64,000 bases of DNA from Athripsodes cinereus (Eukaryota > Arthropoda > Insecta > Trichoptera > Leptoceridae). A program made the position numbers and the translations under genes. Location of the stretch: NCBI GenBank assembly GCA_947579605.1, contig OX388320.1:2852001-2916000 (forward strand), read 5' to 3'. Below are positions 1 to 10,400 of this stretch, piece by piece (position 1 is the first letter of the stretch; each line of letters begins with the position of its first letter). The notes below the pieces were generated by a model. That model saw only the letters and a list, made by a program, of their open reading frames with translations, was not told the DNA's origin and did no database searches.

Positions 1-79
1 ACCGACCATCTCACTTACAAGACACATTGTAATGGTACAAACTTAGAGAGAAAAAACTTCAGCTATGAGGATATATTAA

Positions 80-186
80 ATCTTTTATTTTTACTGACTC
101 GGAGAGGATTAGTTGCATGTTTGTTACAGGAAGTTGTTCCTCTAACTGTCCCACTTGTAGGGATGTTGTGATGGTATAAATGAATG
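80..186 (+). repeat. TAG-tail repeat, diverged copy
   Basis: Diverged 3' half of the window's commonest repeat (best copies 25554-25809 and 8027-8283). It keeps the GGAGAGGA, GTTACA and CCCACTTGTAGGGAT blocks and ends in GATGGTATAAATGAATGA instead of the usual (TAG)n. It lies in the intron downstream of exon 2 of the Brms1-like gene. Confidence 0.6.
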
Positions 187-394
187 AAGAAAAAACTACT
201 TTATAATTAGGTGAAAAATTCCAGTTTATACGAAAAAAAAAAAAATAACTTCGCATACTTTATAATTATTTTACAGCCCCTGAAGATCTCAGATCTTCAT
301 GCCTATACCTGAGATATGAATGTAATTCTTGGACAGTATTGTTAATAATTAACATTTTTAAGATTAATCTTGATTATAAACAAATATAAATATT

Positions 395-480
395 AAATAC
401 ACCCCAGACATACTCGCAATAAGCAATATGCTTCTAGGTGGAGTTAGTCGGCAGCGAGTGGGATCGAGATCGGGTCTCTT
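395..480 (-). repeat. SINE-like fragment
   Basis: Shares with 1868-1990 the blocks GCCGACT, ACTCCACCT and AGCATATTGCTTA, in inverted orientation. The segment reading CTCGATCCCACTCG on the minus strand looks like a decayed tRNA B box. It is a short intronic repeat fragment; the SINE assignment is an inference. Confidence 0.4.
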
Positions 481-768
481 GACTGAAAATTTGATATTAT
501 AGATAATGTTGACATCTCAAACATAAAAATGTCTCATCATCGAAAGAGTTACACAGTAATAATGTCCTAGAATTGTTGAATTGTACAGTGTCCTTGAGGT
601 GCTTTAGCATGTAAACGACACATTAATGTTTTTTTTTTTTAAGTTTATTGATGCTGCCCAACTAGGTTGTCCAATAATAAATAAATAATTAGATATTGAA
701 TCCAAATTCAAAAGAAGATTATGTCTGAAGACGCAGAGAGTTAAATAATATCAACTATCAACACATAC

Positions 769-1013
769 CTGGAAGTTCTGCATGGCTGCTAATTCCTCGG
801 CTTCATATTTATTTTTGACGTTGTCTATTCTCATCTGTCTAAGTACTGCTGCCACCTCTATCCTCTGTCTCATGTTCTCCTGAAGTGTCTTCAGAGGGCC
901 CAGATAGTCCACAGATTTGCCCCCGCGTACCTCAGTTAGCTGCCACTCTACTTGTGTCACTTTCTCCTTGTACAACTGCTCACGGAGAACTGAGAACTGC
1001 CTTTCCAGATCGG
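769..1013 (-). CDS. Brms1: BRMS1-like protein, coding exon 2 (partial gene)
   Basis: Second coding exon of a BRMS1/Sds3-family subunit of the nuclear Sin3-HDAC corepressor, which dimerises through a coiled coil and helps deacetylate histones at promoters. Read on the minus strand it encodes residues 66-147 of the predicted protein. Conserved family blocks are visible: QLYKEK-x-x-QV near the start, then YLGPL, LQENM-x-x-R and VKNKYE. The heptad-like, charged composition fits the family coiled coil. The acceptor is TCTCACAG at 1014-1020 and the donor is GTATGTG at 762-768. The exon opens with two bases that complete the codon split after exon 1 and closes on a codon boundary. Later exons, covering the rest of the coiled coil and the C-terminal domain, are not visible in 1-768 and should lie left of the window. 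BRMS1/BRMS1L fits better than SUDS3 because of the CERRR-x-EC and LQENM blocks. Confidence 0.88.
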
Positions 1014-1156
1014 CTGTGAGAGATTAAATTACCAATGTTAAAATAAATCAGATATGTGTTAAGGTAAATAGACTATTATAAACAAACATGAACGTTAAAA
1101 GTATTTTTCATATTCTACTGGATTTCACACATCTACATGAGCGAAGATATTTAGAA

Positions 1157-1372
1157 CAGTGTTTCCCAAACTATGGGTCGCGACCTACCGGTGGGTAAAG
1201 AGCGAATATTGAGTGGGCCCTGAACATTACATAATTTCATGACTCGCTTCTAGAGAATCTGAGCATTACCAATATTTATGACCTCTATTCTCTAAGACAG
1301 CTAAAAGGTGGGTTCCAAGATTGGAAATATTTCCTAGATGGGTCGGAACCCAGTCAACTTTGGGAACCACTG
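1157..1372. repeat. hAT-type MITE with intact 8-bp target duplication
   Basis: A 216-bp non-autonomous DNA element. The left end begins CAGTGTTTCCCAAAC and the right end, read inward, begins CAGTGGTTCCCAAAG; both continue into TGGGT-rich inverted repeats. CAGTG-type ends and 8-bp duplications are typical of the hAT superfamily. The flanks are identical octamers, ATTTAGAA at 1149-1156 and 1373-1380. There is no coding capacity. It lies in an intron and disrupts no exon. Confidence 0.9.
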
Positions 1373-1867
1373 ATTTAGAATATTACTCAACAGACACTTC
1401 ATCTACATAAATGTCAAATATAATGGTTTGAAAAAGATATAGGTGGGATTGGTGAACATACCAAGAATAAAAATGGCACTTAAACCAACCTAAGCCAAAT
1501 TATAATTATCAAGACACCCCTCCTGTTTCTTAGTATAGGGAGTTTGCACAATCTGTTGGTTGCATAGATGAGGTGTATGTTAAGTAATATTCTTAAAAAA
1601 GATAAAGTACCTACTTGGTACCTATATATATTATAATACTAATGTAAGTAAAGTTTGTGATGAATCACTTTGGGAGAACATTATTATTTTGTCCACTCGA
1701 AGTCATCGCTTGCAATGGGAATGTATGTGTAATTCACTAAACTATCTAATTTATTAGATAATGGTCTGAATGAACAAGATGAATCTTTACAGGGTAACTG
1801 AATAGGAATAGCTAAAGTAGAGGCAGTTAAAAGTCTGATGGTAGTCATAGAATTTCAATAGTCATAG

Positions 1868-1990
1868 AAACTCGCGATTGATTTCACCCGTAGCCGACTT
1901 ACTCCACCTTGACGACAATAGCATATTGCTTACTGTGAGGGTGTTTAGGGTGCATTTGGGTTTATTTCAAATCCAGATTCATATTTATAA
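1868..1990 (+). repeat. SINE-like fragment with pyrimidine-hairpin tail
   Basis: Counterpart of 395-480 in the opposite orientation. It carries GCCGACTTACTCCACCTTG, then AGCATATTGCTTACTG, then a tail related to the SINE tail at 33840-33904 (GCATTTGGGTTTAT, then a decayed AAATCCAGAT). Confidence 0.45.
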
Positions 1991-2057
1991 AGAAAATTAC
2001 CAGACAAAAAATATGTAGATGTACCACATACATGTGTAATTTTTCACAACACATGCC

Positions 2058-2125
2058 CGAAATATACTGTGAGGATATTTGGGATTGTGTTTGGTTTATA
2101 AGTTTCTAATAAACCAAAATACATC
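2058..2125 (+). repeat. SINE tail fragment with conserved hairpin
   Basis: Contains TTTGGTTTAT and, nine bases later, ATAAACCAAA, then ATACATCTTTG. This matches the layout of the SINE tail TGGGTTT...AAACCCAGATATATC, but with a different paired stem. No tRNA-like head is attached. Confidence 0.45.
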
Positions 2126-3300
2126 TTTGATTTCATGAAAATATTAAACTTACATAGTGCCACACTGTGATAATATCTCGCTTTACAACATTCAAGGTAA
2201 AAATCCACGCAATAACAAATAACTAAATATATCTAAATACCTACATTTACTCTAGCTGGTTCAACCCATTGGCATCAGTAACAATGATGTATCATGTAAA
2301 ATAATATATGGGATACAAAATTTGTGGTGAAATTTGTGTTTGACAGAACAGTGAGAAAAAAGTCAAGAAGGTTTTGGAACATCAACCTTAAACGGGAGAA
2401 GTACATGCAGGTAAGGAGTCCAGTTGATATACAGCAGATGACTGGCAGTGACTGATTGTATTCTACTGAAGATAGAGAACCGTGGAAATATCAAGGGCAG
2501 GCCTCTATTCATCAATAGATGCAATAAAGGTTGATGATAATAATGTGTTATAATTGAACTTTGCGTAAACATTCACAATACATATTTTTCAATCCAATAA
2601 AAATAATATTCCGTGTTTGAATTTATGGAAAAATGGAATATTTTGTTTTCTCAAAATTCTGATTCACTTGTTTATTATACATTACTTATTGTTGTGTTCA
2701 AGCCTGACATTTATTAACAAGTATTGCAATTTAATATGAACTGATGTAAAATTTGTGTTATGAAATAATTAGCTTATGCCGGAGAAGAATTTTGAAAAAA
2801 GCGACAAACGGGTCTTTGGAATATGTATCTGGATGCATCAAGGCTTGGACCCAAGTAGGACGGGATGAAGAATATGTATGTAATTCTTCATTGTTTCATT
2901 ACTTATTTATTACAACTGGATATTTTATATTGTATCTGCATATGTCTGGAATTTACAAACTTGATTACCAAGTAAAACTGAATTAAACTCTTCATTTTTA
3001 CACAATAAAAACTTATGAAACACCCATTTCTTTAATAATAAGAGGTTAATTAATTCTGAATTAACTTTTCACACGGAATTTTACAGCAAATGATAGTTCT
3101 TGACATGACAATTTTACTAAACGTAAATTCAAGCGCTGAGAGTAATTTGAATAACATTTTCGTTCGTTTTCTTAAATAATAAAGATAATCTAATGAAAAA
3201 CAATGAATTGTGCGTTTTCATGTGTAAAATTTATGAAGAATATTCGATAAACTATGTAAGTATAGGTTAGGTAGCTTACTACAAGTTTGTGTCATCTTAC

Positions 3301-3496
3301 CTAAATTCTCCATGCATTCTATCCTTCTCCTCTCACATTCACTTTCATCCATCTCCGAGGAGTCATCTGAATCTGGTTCATCAGCCTCTTCAGCGCTGGA
3401 GTCTCTATCAGCCCCTCTGGACGAGGGCCCAGAATGTTCCGACTCAGCTCCTGACATCTCTCCTTCACTATCACCACTGACTTTCATCGCAGGCAT
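3301..3496 (-). CDS. Brms1: BRMS1-like protein, coding exon 1 (N-terminus)
   Basis: First coding exon of the Sin3-HDAC corepressor subunit. The ATG is at 3494-3496 and encodes 65 residues plus one base. The N-terminus is acidic and serine-rich (runs such as SDSEGE, SSAEEADE), as in vertebrate BRMS1L. It leads into the diagnostic DSSEMD-x-x-x-CERRR-x-EC block at about residues 46-61, which in BRMS1L immediately precedes the coiled coil. The exon ends ...GAGAATTTAG|GTAAG. Reading through the donor gives a meaningless tail, whereas splicing to 1013 gives NLADLERQF, matching the family's NLEKQF. No in-frame upstream ATG is apparent. There are no visible defects, so I read it as functional. Confidence 0.9.
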
Positions 3497-3640
3497 CTTT
3501 GATCACTTTACATTCAGCAACCAATAAAAACCAACAAATACGACAATAATACTCAAAACTCCAACAAAAAACAAATTGCAATCAAACGTCACGTCAAAAC
3601 GAAAACAATCCCTTAATAGAGAGTTGCTATGTGAAAAAAA
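3497..3640 (-). promoter_or_regulatory. Probable 5' leader and core promoter of the Brms1-like gene
   Basis: Sequence directly upstream of the start codon on the minus strand. It has an ATTGG (inverted CCAAT) block at about 3519-3524 and a GACGTGACGT stretch near 3590. There is no clear TATA box. The location is solid; the regulatory role is inferred from position only. Confidence 0.3.
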
Positions 3641-5227
3641 TAATAACGAGTTTTGCGAAAATAGTATTTTATCGCTTGTTTCGTGTTAAAAGATGTTTTT
3701 AAATATAAAAAAATATTATTTATCACTACTTTTAACTTAAAACAATGAAATTGTGAGATTTGAACTTATTGTATGTTGAAAAGTAAGTTGAACATTTTGG
3801 TAAACAAGGATAATTTTTAGAACAGGCAATACTGTTTACCCGCCAAATGCTTAAGTTGTCAGTTTTATCTGTCAGTTGAGGCGTCAGTAGAATGTCGTTA
3901 GGTAATGTTGGCAGCAGTAGTGGACAGCGCCTCTGTGGACCGCTTTTATAAACAACAATCCGTTTCCGCTGGACGGAGTTTATCCGGTGAAATATTTTTA
4001 TCTGTATTTGTGCGACATACTATGTAGGTTTATGTATTATTTTAGTGTTGTTATGAATGCGCGGTGGATAATGCGCAAGCGCATATTATATCGTATAGGC
4101 GTAGGTATAGTAATTTTATTTGATATTTCTCATGGCATGTGGATGAATGTGAACAAAATGAACTTACGACCTACACAACGCGCTGTTGCTACGCTAGCTG
4201 ACGTCACATCGCAAATAGTTGACTACATAGTATTATATTATTGTTATATCTCTACATGTCTAGCAGATAACATTCTTATTTAGGTTATAAAGGCAGTTAT
4301 TGATAATAATACATTTTAATAGATACACCCAGGTATATTTTACTGTCGCTATTTTGTTTTCTTTACAATGAACGGCAAATACTTAATATTATCATCAAAA
4401 CGACGCACCACGTGGTTTCATGAATTACGTTCCATTTTCAAGCGCTTCTTTGTTTCAAATAAAGAAACGCGTTCTATGAAATTTAAATAGCTTGAGTTGC
4501 CATTCATGCAAGGAGGCACGTAGGTAGATACTCGTGTACTTATTAGTAGATATATTTAATACATATTTCAATCTCCCCTAATAGATTTAAATTTCCACCC
4601 CAATTCTAATTTCGTTTTTGTACTTAGGTAGGTACCTACCCATGAGTAAATCGGCAATGCTCTATTTTAATACACGTAATTCCTGTAATAAGTGGGTAGA
4701 TACGCATAATATATCTGACAGATGATACTAACTTATTGTTATAGGTACACTGCAATGTGCGCATTTCATTGGTTTTTCAATTGTTTTTAAAATAATTCTT
4801 TTCACTCAGTCTGATGTTTGAATCTTTACAATTTAGAAATATAACGGAAATGGTCTGAATAAGGTGTTAATTATATTTGAAGATGACGTCAATAAACAAG
4901 TACCTATCTAAATGAATCATGTTTCCATACTTATTCGCTTCCTTTGAGTAAAGAATCTTAACCTTCGTGTACTTCAAGACAGATATTATTTTTGATTCGT
5001 CATCAATGTAGGTACTTATGCCAAAGCTTATATGTAAGTACATAAAATTGAATAATCTACACGAGTAAAGAGTTTTATTCAGTAATATCTAGAGCAGGCG
5101 TAGAAGGCAACAGTTTGAAAAAAGTTCATTTTAGTTTATTAAAAATAATCAATGATGAAGTCATCGAGAAAATCAGGGAATATTTTATCTTCCATAATTA
5201 ATTTATACGCACCTCTTAAATAAACAA
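3641..5227. other. No gene recognised; G+C-richer patch upstream of Brms1-like gene
   Basis: Mostly A+T-rich. Two G+C-richer patches stand out (about 3840-3985 and 4045-4215). Perfect CRE palindromes TGACGTCA occur at 4199-4206 and 4884-4891. An open frame at 3987-4283 has no recognisable domain and begins with a non-ATG codon. A divergent promoter or non-coding first exon is possible but unsupported. Confidence 0.4.
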
Positions 5228-5300
5228 AAAAATCTTACGAGTGGGCCGCAATGTAGGACTGACCGGCCAAAACTGCCGGCAAAAATCTTTAATATCCACA
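5228..5300 (-). mobile_element. R1-like LINE 3' UTR fragment
   Basis: Diverged copy of part of the 3' UTR seen intact at 62171-62340: GAGTGGGCC, then GACCGGCCAAAAC, GCCGGC and AAATCTTT in the same order and strand. Only about 70 bp remain. Confidence 0.5.
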
Positions 5301-6559
5301 TCTTCGATTTCCATCTTAAGGAGAGAAAAACACTTTTAAAAACAATGGATTAATGTATGTAAAGTGACCATTGTATTCGTGAACTTTCTCAGATTAACAA
5401 GTTTATATTCAGTCGTAAAGAAATAACCTCAGACAGAACAAGGTAGGGTGGCGTTTAGGTTTTTAGACATTCATTTAAACTAGAAAATACGGCTTCAAGG
5501 CGATACGCCTGTCATTTGAAATTGCTTAGTACTGTTTTATTATCTCTCCCTTGCAGCGTGTTTGTTTTTTAGTGAACACTTATATTTTTATCCACTATGC
5601 TGTACGCACATAATATCGTATTGAGGTATATAGGCACACATGGTATTTTATCGTAATAAATTCGATCAAAGTTACATACATACTTGGAGAATGACCTCGT
5701 GAATACGTATATGATAATAGGTATGGTGACTGTTAGTTAGTCTTATGATAATTTATGATGTCATCTCGATATAGGCATTTCTTACTTACACCAAAGCTAT
5801 AATGTATGATACAATAGTCAATAGTATACGAGGTATAATAATTGATTAAAATAAATAGTTTTATTAAAATCATGAGGAGGATTGTAATTTTTTTCTCCCA
5901 TTTTAGCGGGATTTACATCTTCAGAGTACATGTCACGAATGTGACGATTTATTAAACCTAAATATATTTTTGACATTCAATCAATTTTACATGTACACAT
6001 TCTACACTCAAGAAGAAACTGCTTGTGTAATTGATTGTGGCTATGAAATGCAACTAGTTTTAAGAACTTCAATCTAGTCTTAAGATATTTTGTATTAATT
6101 TAGCCAAACAACTAGTACGTAGTAAATACGTAACTGTAAGTTAATTTTAAGTTCTTTTGTTAAACAATGGAGTCGGTGGACATTAACGGTTGTATTTAAT
6201 TTTGGGGAGGATTTTGTCGGGGATAGCCCTTCAGGCGAACCTTGAGCCCTTCCTTGAGAAGAATTTGCATGAAGAGTATGGATGACATGGGAATTAACAT
6301 TCCTGCAACATCCATGGGTGAGGGAGGGTGCAACCTTTAATGTGTACACATTCTTCGATTCATACTAATTGATATAGATAACATACATCTATATTACATA
6401 CATACATAACATGCGGGTACTTGGTACCTAGCATATATTATTATTATTTTATTTTTTGATATTATTAAGTTATACTTCATAGAATAGTTTTACAGAGATT
6501 TGTTGCATTTTGATTGCTAATATTGTTATAGCCTACCTACATACCTTGTATTCTTTTTT
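5301..6559. other. No gene recognised
   Basis: A+T-rich sequence. About 6195-6330 is richer in G+C and may be old retroelement 3' sequence (GGATAGCCCTTCAGGCG, CCTTGAGCCC), but I cannot assign it. Nothing else stands out. Confidence 0.35.
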
Positions 6560-6774
6560 TTTGCTGTGTTCTTTGTACCATCATACCTATTATTATTATT
6601 CTTTGTATTATATTATTAGGTGCTTACTTGATTGATAACATTATTTTGCTGTGTACCTATGCATTGCTGGTGTGTTTGTGTGGGTAGATACCTTTGTTAT
6701 ATGTTTTCACTATCTGTTGTTTTTATTGTATTTTTTCTTTTCTATGTAAAAGGCTTATATAGCCGTTCACTGTG

Positions 6775-6809
<35 letters not shown>

Positions 6810-6814
6810 ATATA
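6560..6814 (+). mobile_element. LINE 3' end with (TAAA)n tail
   Basis: T-rich 3' UTR ending ATGTAAAAGGCTTATATAGCC, then GTTCACTGTGTAAATAAATAAA and an (AAAT)n run at 6775-6812. GGCTTATATAGCC can form a small hairpin just before the tail. Related AAAAGGC ends occur at 25355-25480 and, on the minus strand, at 40858-40925, 53215-53300 and 54945-55010. No coding sequence is retained. Confidence 0.6.
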
Positions 6815-7448
6815 TTACTAAAATATAAAGAGAATTTAAGAAGGTAGAAAAGAAAAAAGTATGTGAGAAAACGGGATATTACGTGATGTGGAAGTCAGAA
6901 ATATCAAATATATTTATTAGAAGTTTATTAGAAGCTGATTTTCAAAGAAAATGTTTTTTGGAGATTAAATATTTTCGTCTACCTCCCATCTGGATATTTT
7001 AGGATTCGGATGTGTTTAATTTATAGATTACATACATATTTATGATTTATTTATTATATGATTTCTTTTCTTCTTTGAGTTTCATGTCAGCTATTAGGTA
7101 CTCTGGTGTAAATGGTCTCTCCGTCTAGCTAAAAGAGTTCCTCCACCCTATGAATTTCACCCCTATCCCTTATATACATATTTGAGCTATTGCCATTGCA
7201 TTATTTTAGGCTGTATTTGCAATCACCATGTTTACCTTCAATCTTGCATTGCATCAAAAATAATTTATTTGACAAAATCATTATGCAAATATCTAATTTA
7301 TACGAGTGTAGCATTATGAAATCATTATCTTGATGGATAGAGTCAAAAATTTCAAATGATTTCCTAAGTCATAGGATGCGTAAATTTAATTATATGATAT
7401 TTTAAATATAATACTCAATTTTTTGTGTTTTTCCATCTTGGTAGGAAG

Positions 7449-8015
7449 TAAAACACTTAACTTTTTTAGTAGAAATTGTGTCGTCTCTTACTTAGACATT
7501 ATCAATACTTTTGTATCAATTTAAAAAAGTCTTTGAAAAAGGGTTTAAAAAAGTTTATTAAGTAGATATTTTAGATATAGATTTATTAATGGAAAATAGA
7601 ATTAATTATTTTTTAATTAAATTAACAGAATTATTTTGTTTAATTTAATCAACATATTTATTGTTTATTTGATTTAATCAACACATTTATTTTTTGTTCG
7701 ATGTGTGTTTTTCTTTTTTTTCAGGTTTTATGGATGTATAATGTTTTGATAGTGTTTTTTTCTTTTTTTTTTTTACTTTTTGTATTATTTTGTAATATTG
7801 TAACAATGTATGTAACTCACTTCAAAACACGAGATTATCTCTTTTTGAAGTTGAATCATTGAAATTTAATGTTTTATTGATATGTATTTGTTAACTATAA
7901 AAAAATGTGTAAAAAGAATAGTATTGATAATATCTTAGAGTAAGAGACAAAACAATAATTGTCTACTCATTGATTTAAAAACATGTGTAAGTATCAAAGA
8001 AAGTTAAGTGTTTTA
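7449..8015. repeat. Candidate MITE with imperfect terminal inverted repeats
   Basis: The left end TAAAACACTTAACTTT matches the inverse of the right end AAGTTAAGTGTTTTA (8001-8015). A second paired block, GTCTCTTACTTAGACATTATC at left and its imperfect complement GATAATATCTTAGAGTAAGA at right, lies inward. The interior is very T-rich with no coding frame. No clear target duplication was found. Confidence 0.5.
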
Positions 8016-8026
8016 TTTAATAATAT

Positions 8027-8283
8027 TACTACTACTACTATACCATCACGGCATATCCCACAAGTGTGGTAGCCAGCAGACCAGCCGCACGCAAGAAACA
8101 TGCAAGCCGTCCTCTCCGTGCCCATATAAAATCAAGACATTCAGGATGGGTGGCAAACCTCAACGCTGAATTTAAGATGTAAAATGTCTTAATTTTTTTG
8201 AACACCTGCCTTTTACAGGACACTCGAAAACTTACGGAGAAGAGTGGGAGACCAATTCTTTACCGGGTGTTCCACGGTATATT
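8027..8283 (-). repeat. TAG-tail repeat, near full length
   Basis: Minus-strand copy of the 250-bp repeat. From its 5' end (8283) it reads through CCGGTAAAGAATTGG, ACTCGAAAACTTAC (inverse), CAGCGTTGAGG, ATCCTGAATGTC, GGCACGGAGAGGAC, CATGCGGCTGGTC and CACACTTGTGGGATATGCC to a (TAG)n tail (here the CTA run at 8028-8040). There is no box A/box B or long open frame. It may be a SINE or a short LINE 3' end. Confidence 0.8.
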
Positions 8284-9070
8284 ATTTAACTACAAATATG
8301 AAACATGTACGAGACACTCTGTATAAACCAAGTAAAATGATCATGGTAATGAGATCTCAACAAATAATATGAATTTCGTAAAGCCATGTATGGTCATACA
8401 TGGGATATTTAAACAAATGTAACACTTAAAGAATCATGGATATAGGTTTAACTAAGGACATAGAATTTATTTTTATTATCTACGTATAATATAATAGGCG
8501 CGTGCACTATTATATGTAGCACTATATGACTTATACATGTATGACCGGAAAAATTGTAATTAACACCCATAAAAATGAATGATTAACACTTATGATTTAA
8601 AAACGGTCTACTTGAATATTGACAAATAGTCTTCTCGATGACATAATAATAGTGTAATGTGAAAATTTTTTTTTTAACAAAGATCAGTTCGGGTTCAAAT
8701 ATTATTCTTCATAATGCTTCATGCTTCGAAAACGAACCATATAAACCGTAAAATTTCAATAATTTCTTGGGGACTCCGAGAAGGGGCGCAGAATTTGTAC
8801 CCGGGCGCAGATGACCCTAGCTACGCCACTGTATTATATTATGTATTTAGGTTTGTGATAAACTCACCTTTAGTGCATTGATAATATTGAGTGTATATTC
8901 TATTTTGTAATCGATGAAAGTATACCTACTGCAAAATTATCAAATAAATAAACACTGGTTTGTATTATATAATTTTATTTTTCACTTCGCATCGGTTATG
9001 TATAGTATTTATAAAAAATATTAGCTTTATACATCAATGTAATGTATTATGGCCAGGGCAAAATGATGAA
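8284..9070. other. No gene recognised; possible hAT end near 8831
   Basis: A+T-rich. Around 8765-8831 there is a G+C-richer block ending CTAGCTACGCCACTG, whose inverse CAGTGGCGTAGCTAG resembles a hAT-type terminus. I did not find the partner end, so it is only a possible fragment. Confidence 0.35.
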
Positions 9071-9074
9071 TGAC

Positions 9075-9240
9075 ATTTTTCAAATTGACCTGGGTCTGGG
9101 TGTTACATGTATGTGTGTTTAGTGCATTGTATGTACTCGTATGTGTATCGTCATGTTAGTACCCATAATATTTATCTTAATTTGGGACTAGCTTGATCTA
9201 TGTATGTGAATTGTCTATGCATGTTATGTTATTATAGTGT
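9075..9240 (+). mobile_element. LINE 3' end with (ATGTT)n tail
   Basis: Plus-strand copy of a 3' end also present inverted at 61375-61528 and 62028-62168. Shared blocks are GACCTGGGTCTGGGTGTTACA, TAGTGCATTGTATG, TTAGTACCCATAAT and TTGGGACTAGC, ending in ATGTTATGTTAT. Only the 3' UTR remains. Confidence 0.65.
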
Positions 9241-9249
9241 TCGAAATGT

Positions 9250-9335
9250 ATAGGTGTTCGAAAAAATTAAGATATTTTACATCATAAATTCAGCGATGCG
9301 GTTCGCCACCCCTCCTGAATGTTTTATTTTTTATG
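9250..9335 (+). repeat. TAG-tail repeat, internal fragment
   Basis: Carries only the middle section: GGTGTTCGAAAAAATTAAGA, ACATC-TAAATTCAGCGATG, then CACCC-CCTGAATGT. Both ends are missing. Confidence 0.6.
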
Positions 9336-9365
9336 TAATTTGAAACGGGTGTTTCTTTCTACTAT

Positions 9366-9600
9366 GGATTATTGATTCCGAGAGAGACGTCTTTCGACTT
9401 ATCAGGTCATTATCAATCAATTTCGATTGATAATGTTATGTCAATCAATTTCGATTGATATATGGATTATTGATTCCGAGAGAGACGTCTATCGACTTAT
9501 CAGGTCATTATCAATCAATTTCGATTGATAATGTTATGTCAATCAATTTCGATTGATATATGGATTATTGATTCCGAGAGAGAATTCTATCGACTTATCA
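9366..9600. repeat. 98-bp tandem duplication inside MITE
   Basis: The block starting GGATTATTGATTCCGAGAG recurs at 9366, 9464 and 9562, giving about 2.4 units of 98 bp. Each unit itself contains AATCAATTTCGATTGAT palindromes. The third unit breaks at the nested MITE. Confidence 0.85.
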
Positions 9601-9601
9601 G

Positions 9602-9751
9602 AGCCCGTAGACAAACCGTACTTAGCGATCGTCTACTGGAGAACTTTTCGACAATCTACCTACATGATCCATATAATTATGCGTTATTGTTGCAGTTATA
9701 GGAGAAAATTCGTTTGTAGTCGATCGCCAATTGCGTGTTTGTCTAGGGGGT
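9602..9751. repeat. Nested MITE (TAGACAAAC family)
   Basis: About 150 bp with inverted ends: GTAGACAAAC...GCGATCG at left and its inverse CGATCGCC...GTTTGTCTAGG at right. A second copy in inverse orientation lies at 32146-32284. No coding potential. Confidence 0.7.
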
Positions 9752-9961
9752 CAGGTCATTATCAATCAATTTCGATTGATAATGACCTGATAAGTTGAAA
9801 GAAGTCTCTCTCGGAATTTCGATTGATAATGACCTGATAAGTCGAAAGACGTCTCTCCCGGAATCAATAATTCATAGTAGAAAGAAACACTTGTTTCAAA
9901 TTACATAATTATGGAATTCTACTACGTGTGCACTGACACAATTAATAATATCTTATTTTTT

Positions 9962-10060
9962 GTTGGTACGGAGAAAACAGTTTGCATGTTTGTTGCATGC
10001 GGCTGGTCTGCTATTACCTCACTTGTGGGATATACCATGATAGGATAGTAGTAGTAGTAC
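9962..10060 (+). repeat. TAG-tail repeat, 3' half
   Basis: Reads GGTACGGAGAAAACAG, GCATGTTTGTTGCATGC, GGCTGGTCTGC, CTCACTTGTGGGATATACC, then GATAGGATAGTAGTAGTAG. It abuts the ATT tail of an oppositely oriented LINE 3' end, tail to tail. Confidence 0.8.
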
Positions 10061-10193
10061 TAATAATAATAATCTTTATTGCACAATAAGAAGCATACAT
10101 AGTTATCAAGTTATAAAATAATGTGGTACAATTAAATGATATTGTGCAATGGGTGAGTTTATCGCAGAAGCGATATCTTCCAACTAACCCATA
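10061..10193 (-). mobile_element. LINE 3' end, GGTTAG-hairpin family
   Basis: On the minus strand it starts TATGGGTTAGTTGGAAGATA. It has the hairpin TATCGC-TTCT-GCGATA and CTCACCCATTGCACAAT, and ends in a TTATTATTA tail. It is the same end that follows LINE coding remnants at 35625-36222 and 51589-52022. Confidence 0.75.
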
Positions 10194-10319
10194 GTAGATA
10201 TTTACCTTTTTCAAGATTCTCGCAAAATTACAGGAAGAAAATGGAAGACGTATTTTTTGACGTGGACACTATGCTTAGCATTTATTTATAAAAATATTAT
10301 AATATTATTATTTAACCTA

Positions 10320-10400
10320 AATATCTATCTATACCCTCACGCCGTGTCCCAGGAGGGGTAGGCAGAAAGAACGGAACGCCATATAGATCTATCCTTACAA
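10320..10400 (-). mobile_element. MRNWM-type LINE, extreme 3' end
   Basis: On the minus strand it encodes the stretch DRSIWRSV-like, then Y-P-S-W-D, and the tail TGGGACACGGCGTGAGGG. This is the C-terminus and end of the LINE family seen better at 47585-47845. It is strongly 5'-truncated. Confidence 0.65.

Larger units (their letters stand above)
1014..3300 (-). other. Intron 1 of the Brms1-like gene
   Basis: A GT-AG intron of 2287 bp between the two coding exons. The donor on the minus strand is G|GTAAG at 3296-3301 and the acceptor is CTCACAG at 1014-1020. It interrupts an alanine codon after its first base. It holds a hAT-type MITE (1157-1372) and two SINE-like fragments. The rest is A+T-rich with no other coding signal that I can see. 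Confidence 0.8.
9343..9898. repeat. Composite hairpin MITE with internal duplication and nested MITE
   Basis: Arms of about 70 bp pair across the element: GTTTCTTTCTACTATGG, GAGAGAGACGTCTTTCGAC and TATCAGGTCATTATCAATC at left, their inverse at about 9770-9898 at right. The left arm plus adjoining sequence is duplicated with a 98-bp period (starts 9366, 9464, 9562). A second MITE (9602-9751) sits in the third unit. Related single copies occur at 13262-13416, 20088-20935, 22036-22150, 36270-36440 and 48552-48690. Confidence 0.7.

Noticed and set aside
3987..4283. A 98-codon open frame on the plus strand upstream of the Brms1-like gene
   Set aside because: Non-ATG start, no recognisable motif, composition like its surroundings. 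Not enough to call a gene.
8765..8831. A complete hAT element ending at 8831
   Set aside because: Only one terminus-like sequence is visible; no partner end or 8-bp duplication could be found.
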